In this document: positions 1 to 8,086 of the stretch, one piece after another | Layout: each line of letters starts with the position of its first letter | Position numbering within the stretch: the first letter of the stretch is position 1 | From: an uncultured Verrucomicrobiae bacterium | GTDB taxonomy: Bacteria; Verrucomicrobiota; Verrucomicrobiia; Limisphaerales; UBA1100 | Length of the DNA stretch: 64,000 bases | Direction: 5' to 3' | NCBI GenBank assembly: GCA_937775205.1 | Contig: CALKBX010000024.1 | Coordinates: forward strand, 1 to 64,000 | Position numbers and translations under genes: made by a program | Notes under the pieces: generated by a model | Told to the model about the DNA's origin: nothing | Database searches by the model: none | What the model saw: only the letters and a program-made list of their open reading frames with translations

Positions 1-1
1 G

Positions 2-868
2 CCGGCGTTTGAAAAATTTATCAACTTGGCTTTGAAGGAAGACGCAGATCCAGAAGCGCCGAAGGATTTGGCGGAGTTTCGGGAATGGATTAAGAGCGTC
101 GACGTCACACTTGTTTCCTCCACCGAAACCACTGCTAAAGTTAAACTTAGCTTAACTAGGGGAGAATCGGTTGAGGCTACGGAAATGGACATGCTGAAAT
201 TGGAAGATCGCTGGCTGCCCAAAGAAATGGCCGATGGGATGGACCAGTTCATCACCGAACTAAAGCGAGAAATGCCCATGGGCCAGATGCTCGGGAGCGA
301 CGCACAAATGTCCGATCAACAGAAGGCGCAGTTGTTAGGATTCCTCAATACGGTGGACAAAGCACTGGACACAATTAATAACGCCGCGGATTCAAACGAA
401 TTGATGGCCGCCGTGGGGCAGATGATGGGCGGAGCGCTGGGGCAACAATTGGCCGGTTTGGAGCAAGCCTTTGGCGGCGGCACGGGCGGCGGTGGAATTC
501 CTGGAATTGGTCCCGGCCCCGGGATTAGGCCGGGCACCAACCCCGGCACAAACCCGGGCATCAACCCGGGCATCAACCCCGGCACAAACCCGGGCATCAA
601 CTTGCCGGGAATCAGCCCACGCGGCCCGGCTGGCTACAACATCACGTGGACTGCGGGCTTGGGAAATAAAAACCGAATCGACCTGATCTATCCCGGTCAG
701 CCCGAGGGCAATGTGGAAAAAGCATTTGGTCCGTGCCAAGAAAAGAACGGCCAACTGTGGACTTATCGCGGCCTCAAAATTCGCAATCTCCGCCAAGGCG
801 GAACCTTTACAACCGCTATATTTCAAATGCAAAACGGCAAAGTAGCCAGCGTCATTATTCAGCCATAA
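2..868 (+). CDS. Gly/Pro-rich protein of unknown function, 5' partial
   Basis: The reading frame is open to the left edge of the window, so the true start probably lies outside it; a TTG at 26 is the first in-window start candidate. The visible part has a charged N-terminal half, a Gly-rich linker, then a low-complexity stretch (about 538-600) of NPG-T/I tetrapeptides encoded by near-identical 12-nt units. A C-terminal domain of about 75 residues follows, rich in Gly, Asn and aromatic residues. I do not recognise the family. The repeat stretch looks like a flexible linker between two folded parts. No partner or function can be inferred from the neighbouring DUF4177-like lipoprotein, which is on the same strand. 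Confidence 0.6.
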   Translation, partial: PAFEKFINLALKEDADPEAPKDLAEFREWIKSVDVTLVSSTETTAKVKLSLTRGESVEATEMDMLKLEDRWLPKEMADGMDQFITELKREMPMGQMLGSDAQMSDQQKAQLLGFLNTVDKALDTINNAADSNELMAAVGQMMGGALGQQLAGLEQAFGGGTGGGGIPGIGPGPGIRPGTNPGTNPGINPGINPGTNPGINLPGISPRGPAGYNITWTAGLGNKNRIDLIYPGQPEGNVEKAFGPCQEKNGQLWTYRGLKIRNLRQGGTFTTAIFQMQNGKVASVIIQP

Positions 869-1003
869 AATCAGAGAGTGAATAGCACTTGGACTGATCG
901 CCGTTTGAAGTTATTGCTTCGGAAGCAAGTTTCGGCAATCAACTGGCAACCAACTACAATCCGAAATAGTCAGGCTGCGTGTTCACCGTTTACTCAAACA
1001 ACT

Positions 1004-1390
1004 ATGAAAAAACTATTCCCTCTCCTCGCCCTCACTTGCGTCCTTGGCTGCGGTAAACCCGCAGGCAAACCCAGCGCACCCACAACCCCGGCCGAGTCAA
1101 CTCCCGCAGATGCTAATCAGTCCACCGGTGACAAGGTGGCTGATTCTTTGCAGGATATTTCCAACACCATTCGCAACGTCCAAGCCCTCACCCAAAACGT
1201 CAAAAACATCAAGGGACTGCAAATCGTCCCCGAGCGCATCAACTGGGAATACAAAATCATCAATCCGGAAGACGCCGAAATCAGCCTCGAAACCCGCCTC
1301 AATAATCTGGGCAATGAAGGCTGGGAACTCTCCGCCTCCACGCCCAAAGGAAACTTCATCTTCAAACGCTCAAAGCAGGAAAAGAAATAG
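1004..1390 (+). CDS. Small lipoprotein with DUF4177-like C-terminus
   Basis: The start at ATG 1004 is preferred over an in-frame start at 878 because it gives a normal lipoprotein signal: MKKLF, a short hydrophobic run and a VLGC lipobox. A Pro/Thr/Ala-rich linker follows. The C-terminal 45 residues carry the pattern WEYKII...LNNLGNEGWEL...FKR, which resembles the DUF4177 family (WEYK, then LN-LG-EGWEL, then a final beta strand). The protein would be anchored in a membrane after cleavage before the Cys. Its biochemical role is unknown. It ends about 55 bp before the first tRNA-Val. Confidence 0.7.
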   Translation: MKKLFPLLALTCVLGCGKPAGKPSAPTTPAESTPADANQSTGDKVADSLQDISNTIRNVQALTQNVKNIKGLQIVPERINWEYKIINPEDAEISLETRLNNLGNEGWELSASTPKGNFIFKRSKQEKK

Positions 1391-1413
1391 CCGCATTGCA
1401 ATTCGTTGCAATT

Positions 1414-1531
1414 CGCATTTGCCTGACGTACAGTCCCGCCCCTGCGGGCGATTGGCGCAGTGGCTAGCGCAGCGGCTTTACACGCCGTTGGTCGGGGGTT
1501 CGAATCCCTCATCGCCTACCAGTTTTTTTCA
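1414..1531 (+). repeat. 118-bp direct repeat containing tRNA-Val (left copy)
   Basis: The segment from 1414 to 1531 recurs at 9542-9659 with two differences that I can see: G versus C in the T-stem and A versus G at the last base of the tRNA. The repeat covers 32 nt of 5' flank, the complete tRNA and a short T-run. It is the probable left boundary of an island of about 8.1 kb. Confidence 0.85.
1446..1521 (+). tRNA. tRNA-Val (TAC anticodon), copy 1
   Basis: A cloverleaf can be folded by eye. The acceptor GGGCGAT pairs with ATCGCCT (G1-U72 wobble). The D-stem is GCGC/GCGC. The anticodon stem GCGGC/GCCGT holds the loop TTTACAC, so the anticodon is TAC (valine). The T-stem is GGGGG/CCCTC around TTCGAAT. 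Discriminator A and an encoded CCA end the gene. It lies inside a 118-bp segment repeated at 9542-9659. Confidence 0.88.
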
Positions 1532-1635
1532 TCTGAAATTACGGTGTTTTCTCAGTTGGCTAGTCCAAGCGGGCGAAGCTAATGGCTGTGGCTTACACAG
1601 TTTTAACACAGACTGAGAGAGGATGTCGCCGATGA

Positions 1636-2245
1636 ATGGCTGTCCCGTTTCGTTTCCTGTGCGTTATGGTACAGGCTTGCAAAGAGTCTCGCTGTACGCG
1701 CCTACCATTGCTCTGCCATATTACCGGATCACATATCGGACTGGTGGCAACGCCTTCAGCGTACGTACACTTGTTTGATAAGGCTGATAGGGAGGCAAGA
1801 GCGATTGCCGATAAGCTGGCCCTAGGCGAGGTTTCGGTTGCCCAGATAAATAGCAGTGAGGTTGTCCAATTACGGGCGGCTCAGGAGATCTGGCTCCTCT
1901 CGGCATAAGAGTAGACGCTGCAGCTGGGGAATTGCTGCACTGAGCAGCAAACTGGGGACGGTAAGCCTCGATCGGGCGGTTGACTTTTATCTGCTCAACA
2001 ACAATCCCAAACTGAACGAATTCCGCCTTGTTCATCTGGTGGAACAGTTTCTGGACTTCAAGAAAGCCATCGGCGTCTCCGCAGCTTTCGCTGGGAGTAA
2101 ATTTATTGGAAAAGGCTCGATGCCTACTTCGCGCAACGCAGTTAAGTTTTTCGCGGCGTTGTTCGATAAGTTGACGGGGTCTTCCACGCAGGCCAAATCA
2201 ATACGGATTAGCGCAAAAGGGCAACCTTTCAGATTGAAAACCTAG
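1636..2245 (+). pseudogene. Decayed tyrosine-recombinase (integrase) N-terminal remnant
   Basis: Two overlapping frames hold consecutive pieces of one protein. The first (1636-1908) contains ADREARAIADKLALGEV, like the N-terminal helical region of verrucomicrobial site-specific integrases. The second (from about 1950) contains AVDFYL...KLNEFRLVHLVEQFLDFKKA-GVSA, like the SAM-like core-binding domain that follows. The catalytic domain with the R-H-R-Y residues is absent. The position just downstream of a tRNA-Val fits an old integration module. The assignment rests on remembered family patterns. The frame break and missing catalytic half make it non-functional. Confidence 0.6.
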
Positions 2246-2268
2246 CCTTGAATGTCCTATAATCTCGG

Positions 2269-3759
2269 ATGCGATTGCTAATAAACCTACTTTTCAGCTT
2301 TTTTTCAGTTGTCACTGTTTATGGGGATTGGGAGGGAAGTCGACCCAATATCATTCTCATTATTGCCGATGATATGGCGTGGAACGATTGCGGTGCATAC
2401 GGAAACCCAAAAATCAATACGCCAAATATAGATCGATTGGCAACGGATGGTATGCGGTTCGATCGTGCGTTTCTCACCATCAGTTCCTGTAGCCCAAGTC
2501 GTGCGAGTATCATTACCGGACGGTACCCCCATCAAACTGACGCCGAACAGCTGCACTGGCCGATTCCGGCGCAGCAGATCACCTTTTCCGAGCGTTTAAT
2601 GAAGGCGGGTTACTGGACCGCTTCTGCGGGTAAATGGCACATGGGCGAAGCGGTGAAGGGGCGTTTCGATGTAGTAAAAGAGGCCGATATGAGCGGTTTC
2701 ATCGCCAGCCCAAAAGGCACCTTTCAGGAATCTGCCCAAGGTGATGCTAAGAGCGGGGCATCACAATGGGTGAAAACCATGCGCGAACGGCCGAAGGATA
2801 AGCCCTTTTTCCTCTGGCTTGCCGCGCTTGATCCGCACCGTCCGTACGATAGGAAAATTTTAAAAAACCCGACGAAACCGGCAGATGTGATTTTGCCTCC
2901 TTATGTGCCGGACACACCGGAAGTACGTGGTGACTTTGCGTTGTACTATGATGAGATTCGGCGGCTAGATCGATTCTTGGGCGAAGTGATGGCGGAAATA
3001 AAGAACCAGAAGATCGATGACAAAACGATGGTGCTGTTTATCAGCGACAACGGCCGACCTATGCCACGCGACAAAACCACACTTTACGACAGCGGCGTTC
3101 GCACTCCATGGATTGTGCGCTGGCCGGGGAAAGTGACAGCCGGAAGTGTGTGCGGTGAGTTGGTCAGCTCTATTGATATTGCCCGATGTTTCATGGATTT
3201 AGCTGGCGCAGATTACGGAGACAATTTTGTGGGTAAGAGTTTTTTGCCGTTGCTGGAGAACCCTAAGGTTGGTAATCGTCAGTATGTATTTGGCGAAAAA
3301 AACTGGCATGATTTCTCCGACCGCTGTCGCTATGTGCGAGATTTGCGCTTCAAGTACATTCGAAACGATTATCCGCAGTACGCTAATACTCCGCCTGCGG
3401 ACGCTCTGCGCAGCCCGGTTTTCCGCGCAATGCAGAAACTGCGTGATGCTAAAAAATTAAACGCCGCCCAAATGAATTGTTTCCTTAAGCCACGTCCTAA
3501 AGAGGAGCTTTATGACGTTTCACGGGATCCACATGAGCTGCGGAATCTTGCCAACCATCCGGAATACGCCAAGGTGCTCGCTCGGATGAGAGAGGAACTT
3601 GAAAACTGGGGAAAACGCACCGGTGACCGGAAACTGGAATTTGAGGCACCGGATGAATTTGATCGGGAAACTTGCCTGCCCCTGCCTGTTCGCCACAGGC
3701 CGCGCGCTTCAAAGGCGGAGATGCTCAAGCAATACCGTGAAAACGGTTACATTAAGTAA
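2269..3759 (+). CDS. Secreted sulfatase (heparan N-sulfatase-like)
   Basis: The protein has a signal peptide of about 19 residues and then the N-terminal sulfatase core with metal-binding Asp pair in IIADDMAWND (residues 34-35). The signature C-S-P-S-R lies at 74-78, whose Cys would be matured to formylglycine, followed by ITGRYPHQ. KWHMG and FISDNGRP supply further conserved active-site and calcium ligands. Length 496 aa is normal for the family. It should hydrolyse sulfate esters or N-sulfates of polysaccharides outside the cytoplasm; the substrate cannot be read from sequence. It is the first intact gene of the tRNA-Val-bounded island. Confidence 0.9.
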   Translation: MRLLINLLFSFFSVVTVYGDWEGSRPNIILIIADDMAWNDCGAYGNPKINTPNIDRLATDGMRFDRAFLTISSCSPSRASIITGRYPHQTDAEQLHWPIPAQQITFSERLMKAGYWTASAGKWHMGEAVKGRFDVVKEADMSGFIASPKGTFQESAQGDAKSGASQWVKTMRERPKDKPFFLWLAALDPHRPYDRKILKNPTKPADVILPPYVPDTPEVRGDFALYYDEIRRLDRFLGEVMAEIKNQKIDDKTMVLFISDNGRPMPRDKTTLYDSGVRTPWIVRWPGKVTAGSVCGELVSSIDIARCFMDLAGADYGDNFVGKSFLPLLENPKVGNRQYVFGEKNWHDFSDRCRYVRDLRFKYIRNDYPQYANTPPADALRSPVFRAMQKLRDAKKLNAAQMNCFLKPRPKEELYDVSRDPHELRNLANHPEYAKVLARMREELENWGKRTGDRKLEFEAPDEFDRETCLPLPVRHRPRASKAEMLKQYRENGYIK

Positions 3760-3797
3760 GTCCTATGAAGAGGGATTGAGGTCGACAATGCACGAAC

Positions 3798-3844
3798 CCC
3801 GCCACCCTACGCCTCACCGCAATGGTGTCAATGCTGTTGGGGGA
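3798..3844 (-). repeat. Dispersed ~48-bp repeat, copy A (no gene attached)
   Basis: The segment CCCGCCACCCTACGCCTCAC, an AATGGTGTCAATGC variant and a CTGTTGGGGG end match the block found immediately upstream of lipoprotein starts at 6298 and 31035. In the orientation that would precede a start codon it reads leftward into the 3' end of the sulfatase, and no ATG with the shared signal peptide follows. Confidence 0.75.
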
Positions 3845-3926
3845 CGTGGCAATATGGATGCGTACAGGCGATTGGCGACATTGTAGTTTTCAAGAAATTA
3901 AGATTTTGTTATAATGGTGGGCAGAG

Positions 3927-5468
3927 ATGAGAGGGTCTTTTCATACTACCATGATAGGAGTGCTGTTGTTTTTGCAAATAGCGCAATTAAAATCGTGGGC
4001 AGATGAGTTGAATACCAGAGACGGGAAAACTCTTTATGGAGCCGTAAAACTGTTGAACGGGGACATTGTGCAAGTGGGCGAAACCCGATTGCCATTAAAT
4101 AATGTTCAGCGATTGGCATTGGACCAACCTCAAGTCCCGCCCGATGAGGTCGGAAAAAGTGCTGACGAATTTTGGGCTGTGCGCCAAGCCGGTGCTCTTA
4201 GTTGGAGAGGAACATTTATCGCTCGTTCTGTTAAGGCGATGGACGACACGAAGGTGTCTTTTCAAGGCGCACCTAAAGGATTGTTTCTCAGCACCCCCAA
4301 CACTGCAGCTGTCTTCTTCAGACCGGTCTCACTACAGCAAGCCCATCGACTGCGTGGTCGACGCCCCGGCTTGTTGCTGCAGTCAGGCGATTTCATGGAG
4401 GGAGAATTGCTGGGTATTCAAGATGGTCGCATTAAAATGGAATCCGTACTCTTTGGTCGTAAATCCTTTGATATGGCTGAGGCCGTTGCCCTGTGGCTCC
4501 AACCGCCTAGATCGATGGCCCGTCCGCAGTTCGCCATCAGAACTAATTCTGGTTCCTATATCCTGACTGATAAACTTTCGCTCCAGACAGGCGTAGTCTT
4601 GTTGGATGATTCCCCCTTCCGAAGGCATCGCCTGGCTCAGAATGAGATTTTGACTATAAAACATGGTGCAGTGACTGATGTGCTAACTCAAGCTTGGGCA
4701 AAGGTGGATAATGCACCACCCGGTAAGAAGGCTGAGCTAATGGCCAGTAGAGAAAATTTGAGCCGGACAATACAACTGCGTGGACAATTACAGGATATCG
4801 AACTGAAACTGGCTGAAGCAAAAGTGCTCATGTTGAAAGCCGAAGAAGCAAAAGTTAAAAGCAGCGCAAAACGCCAGAGCATCATGGGGAATCGGAAACG
4901 ACTCCAGAATGAATGGCAGCAAATGAATCGAGTGTATTGGAAGACACGCTCCAATAAATTACGTACGACCAGCCAAGCTCAAACAAAACAACAGGATGTG
5001 GCACGCGCCCAAAATAAATTGAAAAATGCCGAGCGCAGCTTGGAGCGGCAAACCGGTAAATTGGCGATTTTTGAGAAGGAAATCGCTCGGCCCAATGCCA
5101 AGCCCCAAAAGGACGAACGCAGGAAGCGAGATGCTCTTACACGACCCATTGAAAGAGCAAAGAGGGACATGCGACGTGCTCAACAAGAGTTGGAGGACGC
5201 CCGACGCAACAGCAACAAGATACAAGCAGAAGCCAAGCCCTTGGAGGGCAGGGAAGAGGATTCCAGGAAAGCTCTCGATAAAGCAAAGAAAGAAATCGAC
5301 CGGGAGATGCTTGCCTACCGCCAGTCAATTGCTGAATATCAAGTTAGCACTCGGCAGGCATCCATCACACGCAGCAAGGTTTCTACGCTTCAACAAGAGA
5401 AGGATCGGGTTGCGCAGGAACTCGAGGAAATTAAATCTAAAATACCTGTGCCCCCACCAAGTAAGTAG
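3927..5468 (+). CDS. Secreted protein with C-terminal coiled coil, unknown function
   Basis: An N-terminal hydrophobic segment (about residues 8-25) looks like a signal peptide; an alternative start at ATG 3951 would shorten it. The next 240 residues form a mixed alpha/beta region with a short DGKTLYG motif near the start. From about residue 265 to 500 the protein is almost entirely heptad-like Lys/Glu/Gln/Arg-rich helix, typical of a long coiled coil. The tail is PVPPPSK. I do not recognise a family. It follows the sulfatase in the same orientation with dispersed repeat copy A in the gap. Confidence 0.75.
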   Translation: MRGSFHTTMIGVLLFLQIAQLKSWADELNTRDGKTLYGAVKLLNGDIVQVGETRLPLNNVQRLALDQPQVPPDEVGKSADEFWAVRQAGALSWRGTFIARSVKAMDDTKVSFQGAPKGLFLSTPNTAAVFFRPVSLQQAHRLRGRRPGLLLQSGDFMEGELLGIQDGRIKMESVLFGRKSFDMAEAVALWLQPPRSMARPQFAIRTNSGSYILTDKLSLQTGVVLLDDSPFRRHRLAQNEILTIKHGAVTDVLTQAWAKVDNAPPGKKAELMASRENLSRTIQLRGQLQDIELKLAEAKVLMLKAEEAKVKSSAKRQSIMGNRKRLQNEWQQMNRVYWKTRSNKLRTTSQAQTKQQDVARAQNKLKNAERSLERQTGKLAIFEKEIARPNAKPQKDERRKRDALTRPIERAKRDMRRAQQELEDARRNSNKIQAEAKPLEGREEDSRKALDKAKKEIDREMLAYRQSIAEYQVSTRQASITRSKVSTLQQEKDRVAQELEEIKSKIPVPPPSK

Positions 5469-5512
5469 CAACTACATTGCTGAGCAGAATGCAGGTAGAT
5501 TGTCCGGTTCTT

Positions 5513-6298
5513 TTATTGGGCTGAATCTTGTTTCTTCGAGAACATCCACTCGTAAAACTCGGCACTTCCGAAGACGACGCGTCCGGCGCCGTGGCCTTCG
5601 TTGGGGTGGATCCGGATTTTTGCTTCCTTGCCGCCGGCTTTTTTAATTGCAGCTATCATGCGTTGGGATCGTTCGGCCGGAACCACTCTGTCCTTGCCAC
5701 CGGCGAATGCGAAGACAGGGACTTTGGCCAGGTTAGCAGCCCACTTGTCGACATCCGGTGTCACATCTTTCGGCCCGCCCGGACCGATGCCTCCCGAGAC
5801 TGGCGCGATAGCCGCAAAGTGTTCGGGATTATGGCCGCCCCAAATCCATGAGCCATAACCCCCCATGCTATTGCCCGTGAGATAGATTCTCTTCTCATCC
5901 ACCTTGAGGGTCGCTTTCAGATGCCCCAGAAGAATGTTCAGGTCGTTGGGGACCCATCCGCCGTTTTCCCGGGCTCTCTTGCTGGCCTGCGGGGCAACAA
6001 CGATGCAGGGGCTTTTCTTGAATTTCTCGATCCCTTTCCACACTTGCCCGGCCTGGCCCCTGATTTTCTGGATGTTGTCTCCCACACCGCCGGAACCGTG
6101 AAGATAGATCACGAGCGGCACTGTGCCGTCGGGAGTTTGCTTCGGTGAGAACACCAGATACTGGGGATTCAACGTCTTGGCTTTTTTTGCAAGGTTGTCG
6201 TTGAGTTTGCCGACGACCGGGCTATTGACTTGCGCAAAAGCTATTCCGGAACAGAAAAGGAACGGCAGCACCGCAATCATCAAGAGAATCTGCTTCAT
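5513..6298 (-). CDS. Secreted alpha/beta hydrolase (esterase-like), leader type 1
   Basis: The start is placed at MKQILLMIAV (ATG at 6298), not at the upstream in-frame start, because this gives a clean signal peptide and the same leader occurs in two other genes. The mature part has the esterase pattern: LYLHGSGGVGD oxyanion region, nucleophile GNSMGGYGSW, Asp in GGKDRVVPAERS and His in NEGHGAG. It resembles the hydrolase at 17822-18634 throughout its mature part although the signal peptides differ. The role is extracytoplasmic ester cleavage; the substrate is unknown. Its upstream DNA is dispersed repeat copy B. Confidence 0.85.
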   Translation of the reverse strand: MKQILLMIAVLPFLFCSGIAFAQVNSPVVGKLNDNLAKKAKTLNPQYLVFSPKQTPDGTVPLVIYLHGSGGVGDNIQKIRGQAGQVWKGIEKFKKSPCIVVAPQASKRARENGGWVPNDLNILLGHLKATLKVDEKRIYLTGNSMGGYGSWIWGGHNPEHFAAIAPVSGGIGPGGPKDVTPDVDKWAANLAKVPVFAFAGGKDRVVPAERSQRMIAAIKKAGGKEAKIRIHPNEGHGAGRVVFGSAEFYEWMFSKKQDSAQ

Positions 6299-6346
6299 GC
6301 CCGCCACCCTACGCCTCACCGGCTCTGGTGTAAATGCTGTTGGGGG
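6299..6346 (-). repeat. Dispersed ~48-bp repeat, copy B (abuts a start codon)
   Basis: The block runs from CTGTTGGGGG back to GCCCGCC and directly abuts the ATG of the esterase on the minus strand. Copies D, E and F share the motif GGTRTAAATGCTGTTG and the CCTACGCCTCACC core with one or two changes each. Confidence 0.85.
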
Positions 6347-6375
6347 AGGCTGGAGAAGGGGCGTAAGAAGCAGGG

Positions 6376-7269
6376 TTAATCGTCCGCGTTGTGGAAGATT
6401 TTGCAATTTGGCAACGCTGTCTCCAGTTTATTGACTTCTTCCATCGTGATATAATTGGCGTACAGGGTGACTTCTTTTAGTTGCTTCAACTCTGCCAAAG
6501 GGGACAGGTCTGTGATTTTGTTTCGCCGGAGATCCAGCGCTTGCAATTCGGTCAAGCTTGCCAAGGGTTTCAGGTCGGTGATCTTGTTCCCGGGGATAAC
6601 AAGTTTTTGTAGCTTGGTTAATTTCGCCAGCAGCGTGAGGTCGCTGATATAAGGATATTTTGAGTAGTCGACACCCTCCTCGAATGACTCTCCCTCCTCA
6701 TATTTTTCAAAAGTAAGAGACTTCACTTTCTCCAAATCTGCATCAGTAAGCGCGCCTGTTCGCTTGCCGATGCGGAAGCGGATCTTTGTATCAATGTATG
6801 CGATGGTCTTCTCTTTTTCTTCGGCCAGCAACTCCTCTGATACCTTCATTTTTTTCCACGTGATCTGGTCCTCCTTGGGATGGGTATGACGTTCGGTTTC
6901 ACCATCAAGGGTAAGGCCAACCCATGTTAAATCCCCGTTCTGCTCAATCTTGTGGAACGATTTCCCTCCGGCATCACTTACGATGACAATCTCGCCCTTC
7001 GCGATGGACCATGACCCCATCAGGAAAGCCCCAAATTCTGCAGATATTTCAACAACTCCATTGTCGAAGAAGTGGTAGTGTCCACCTCTTGGTTCCTCGA
7101 GAAAAGCATAAGATCCAATGATTTTTTCTTCCGGTGAAGTCTGCTTGGCAGGTTTTGCTGTGACAGATTTTGTGACGACACCTTTGTTCCCATCAGAATT
7201 TTGGGTCTGCTCCTTCTTCCCACACCCCACCAACGCGACCACCGCAATCATCAAGAGAAGCTGCTTCAT
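6376..7269 (-). CDS. LRR lipoprotein, leader type 1
   Basis: The start MKQLLLMIAVVALVGCG gives a lipoprotein signal with lipobox ALVGC. A Lys/Ser/Thr linker follows, then a beta-rich middle domain. The last 100 residues hold leucine-rich repeats of about 22 residues with the pattern L-L-LTKLQKL-I-GNKITDLKPL and L-ALDLRRNKITDLSPL. LRRs of this type usually mediate protein contacts. The protein is expected at the periplasmic face of a membrane. Its signal peptide DNA is nearly identical to those at 6298 and 31035, while the mature parts are unrelated. Confidence 0.85.
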   Translation of the reverse strand: MKQLLLMIAVVALVGCGKKEQTQNSDGNKGVVTKSVTAKPAKQTSPEEKIIGSYAFLEEPRGGHYHFFDNGVVEISAEFGAFLMGSWSIAKGEIVIVSDAGGKSFHKIEQNGDLTWVGLTLDGETERHTHPKEDQITWKKMKVSEELLAEEKEKTIAYIDTKIRFRIGKRTGALTDADLEKVKSLTFEKYEEGESFEEGVDYSKYPYISDLTLLAKLTKLQKLVIPGNKITDLKPLASLTELQALDLRRNKITDLSPLAELKQLKEVTLYANYITMEEVNKLETALPNCKIFHNADD

Positions 7270-7270
7270 G

Positions 7271-7289
7271 CCCGCCAGCCTACGACTCC
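7271..7289 (-). repeat. Dispersed repeat, copy C (truncated, abuts a start codon)
   Basis: Only the start-proximal 19 bases, CCCGCCAGCCTACGACTCC, of the repeat remain upstream of the LRR lipoprotein ATG; the sequence beyond diverges. This shows that the repeat can be partly lost while the leader peptide stays intact. Confidence 0.65.
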
Positions 7290-7420
7290 AAAAGGGGTCT
7301 GACTAGCTGCAATATGGTCAATGCCGACGAGTCAGTCATTTCACCGATAGCCGGCCGGATGGCAGTCTTCAAAGCTATGGGCTTGCATGTGAAAAATTCA
7401 TGCAGTAATACTTCTTACCC

Positions 7421-7909
7421 ATGAGCAACCAAAGTGCAGACAACACCCAGGCCCCGCTCCTGTGCCGCCTTATTTACAAGAGCAACACCTGCTGGGACGA
7501 TCTTAGCAATGAGATGCTCGTCGACCTAGCCAAACAGAGCGCTGAAAACAATCAGGCGATGGATGTTTCAGGGCTGCTGGTTCTATCGGGAGAGACTTTT
7601 CTTCAAGTGCTGGAAGGGCCTTCGGATGCGGTGAACGCCCTGTATGTCAAGATCATCGCCGACCCGCGTCATTCGAGTCCTCGCTTGCTCTCTTTCGAGC
7701 CTATCACCAGCCGTCAGTTCAGTGAGTGGAGTATGCACGTTGTCGACCTCTATGATCTGCCGATTCATCATCGAGGTTTGCTGGCTGCCAAGTATCCGAT
7801 GAAGGAGGACTACATCGAGATTTCGGATGATTCAGCTCTGAATCTATCACTGCTTCTCGACGCCAAGGCAATCTGCCTTTCGGAAGCAGAGCGTGATCCA
7901 CTCAACTAG
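7421..7909 (+). CDS. BLUF-domain blue-light sensor protein
   Basis: Residues 12-110 match the BLUF fold, which binds FAD and senses blue light. The flavin-proximal Tyr is in LIYKS (Y19). The conserved Asn is in AENNQ (N43/44), followed by SGLLVLSGETFLQVLEG with the key Gln at 62. The late motif SRQFSEWSMHV holds W103 and M105, matching the Trp/Met pair of characterised BLUF proteins. About 50 residues follow with no recognisable output domain, so it would act through protein-protein contacts. It is cytoplasmic, with no signal peptide. It sits inside the tRNA-Val-bounded island next to an LRR lipoprotein and an esterase, with no obvious partner. Confidence 0.9.
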   Translation: MSNQSADNTQAPLLCRLIYKSNTCWDDLSNEMLVDLAKQSAENNQAMDVSGLLVLSGETFLQVLEGPSDAVNALYVKIIADPRHSSPRLLSFEPITSRQFSEWSMHVVDLYDLPIHHRGLLAAKYPMKEDYIEISDDSALNLSLLLDAKAICLSEAERDPLN

Positions 7910-7953
7910 AAATTGTTGATTCAACTTTTCATCATTGCCACGGCCGAGTTCGC

Positions 7954-8001
7954 CCCCGCCACCCTACGCCTCACCGGCTCTGGTATAAATGCTGTTGGGG
8001 G
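7954..8001 (-). repeat. Dispersed ~48-bp repeat, copy D (no gene attached)
   Basis: Near-complete copy including CCACCCTACGCCTCACCGGC and TATAAATGCTGTTGGGG. On the minus strand it is followed by GGCGAACTCGGCC rather than by the type 1 leader, so it is an orphan copy lying between the BLUF gene and an esterase gene. Confidence 0.8.
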
Positions 8002-8086
8002 GCAAGGCGCTTGGCAAGAGTGTAGGATTGGCGCGAACAAGGCGGGACTTGCCCCCCCAAGTAGAGTGGAGGCATACTGACGAACC

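Noticed and set aside
1117-1512. Minus-strand frame reading MRDSNPRPTACKAAALATAP
   Set aside because: It is the antisense translation of the tRNA-Val; the same peptide appears at the second tRNA-Val copy. Such frames are a known annotation artefact.
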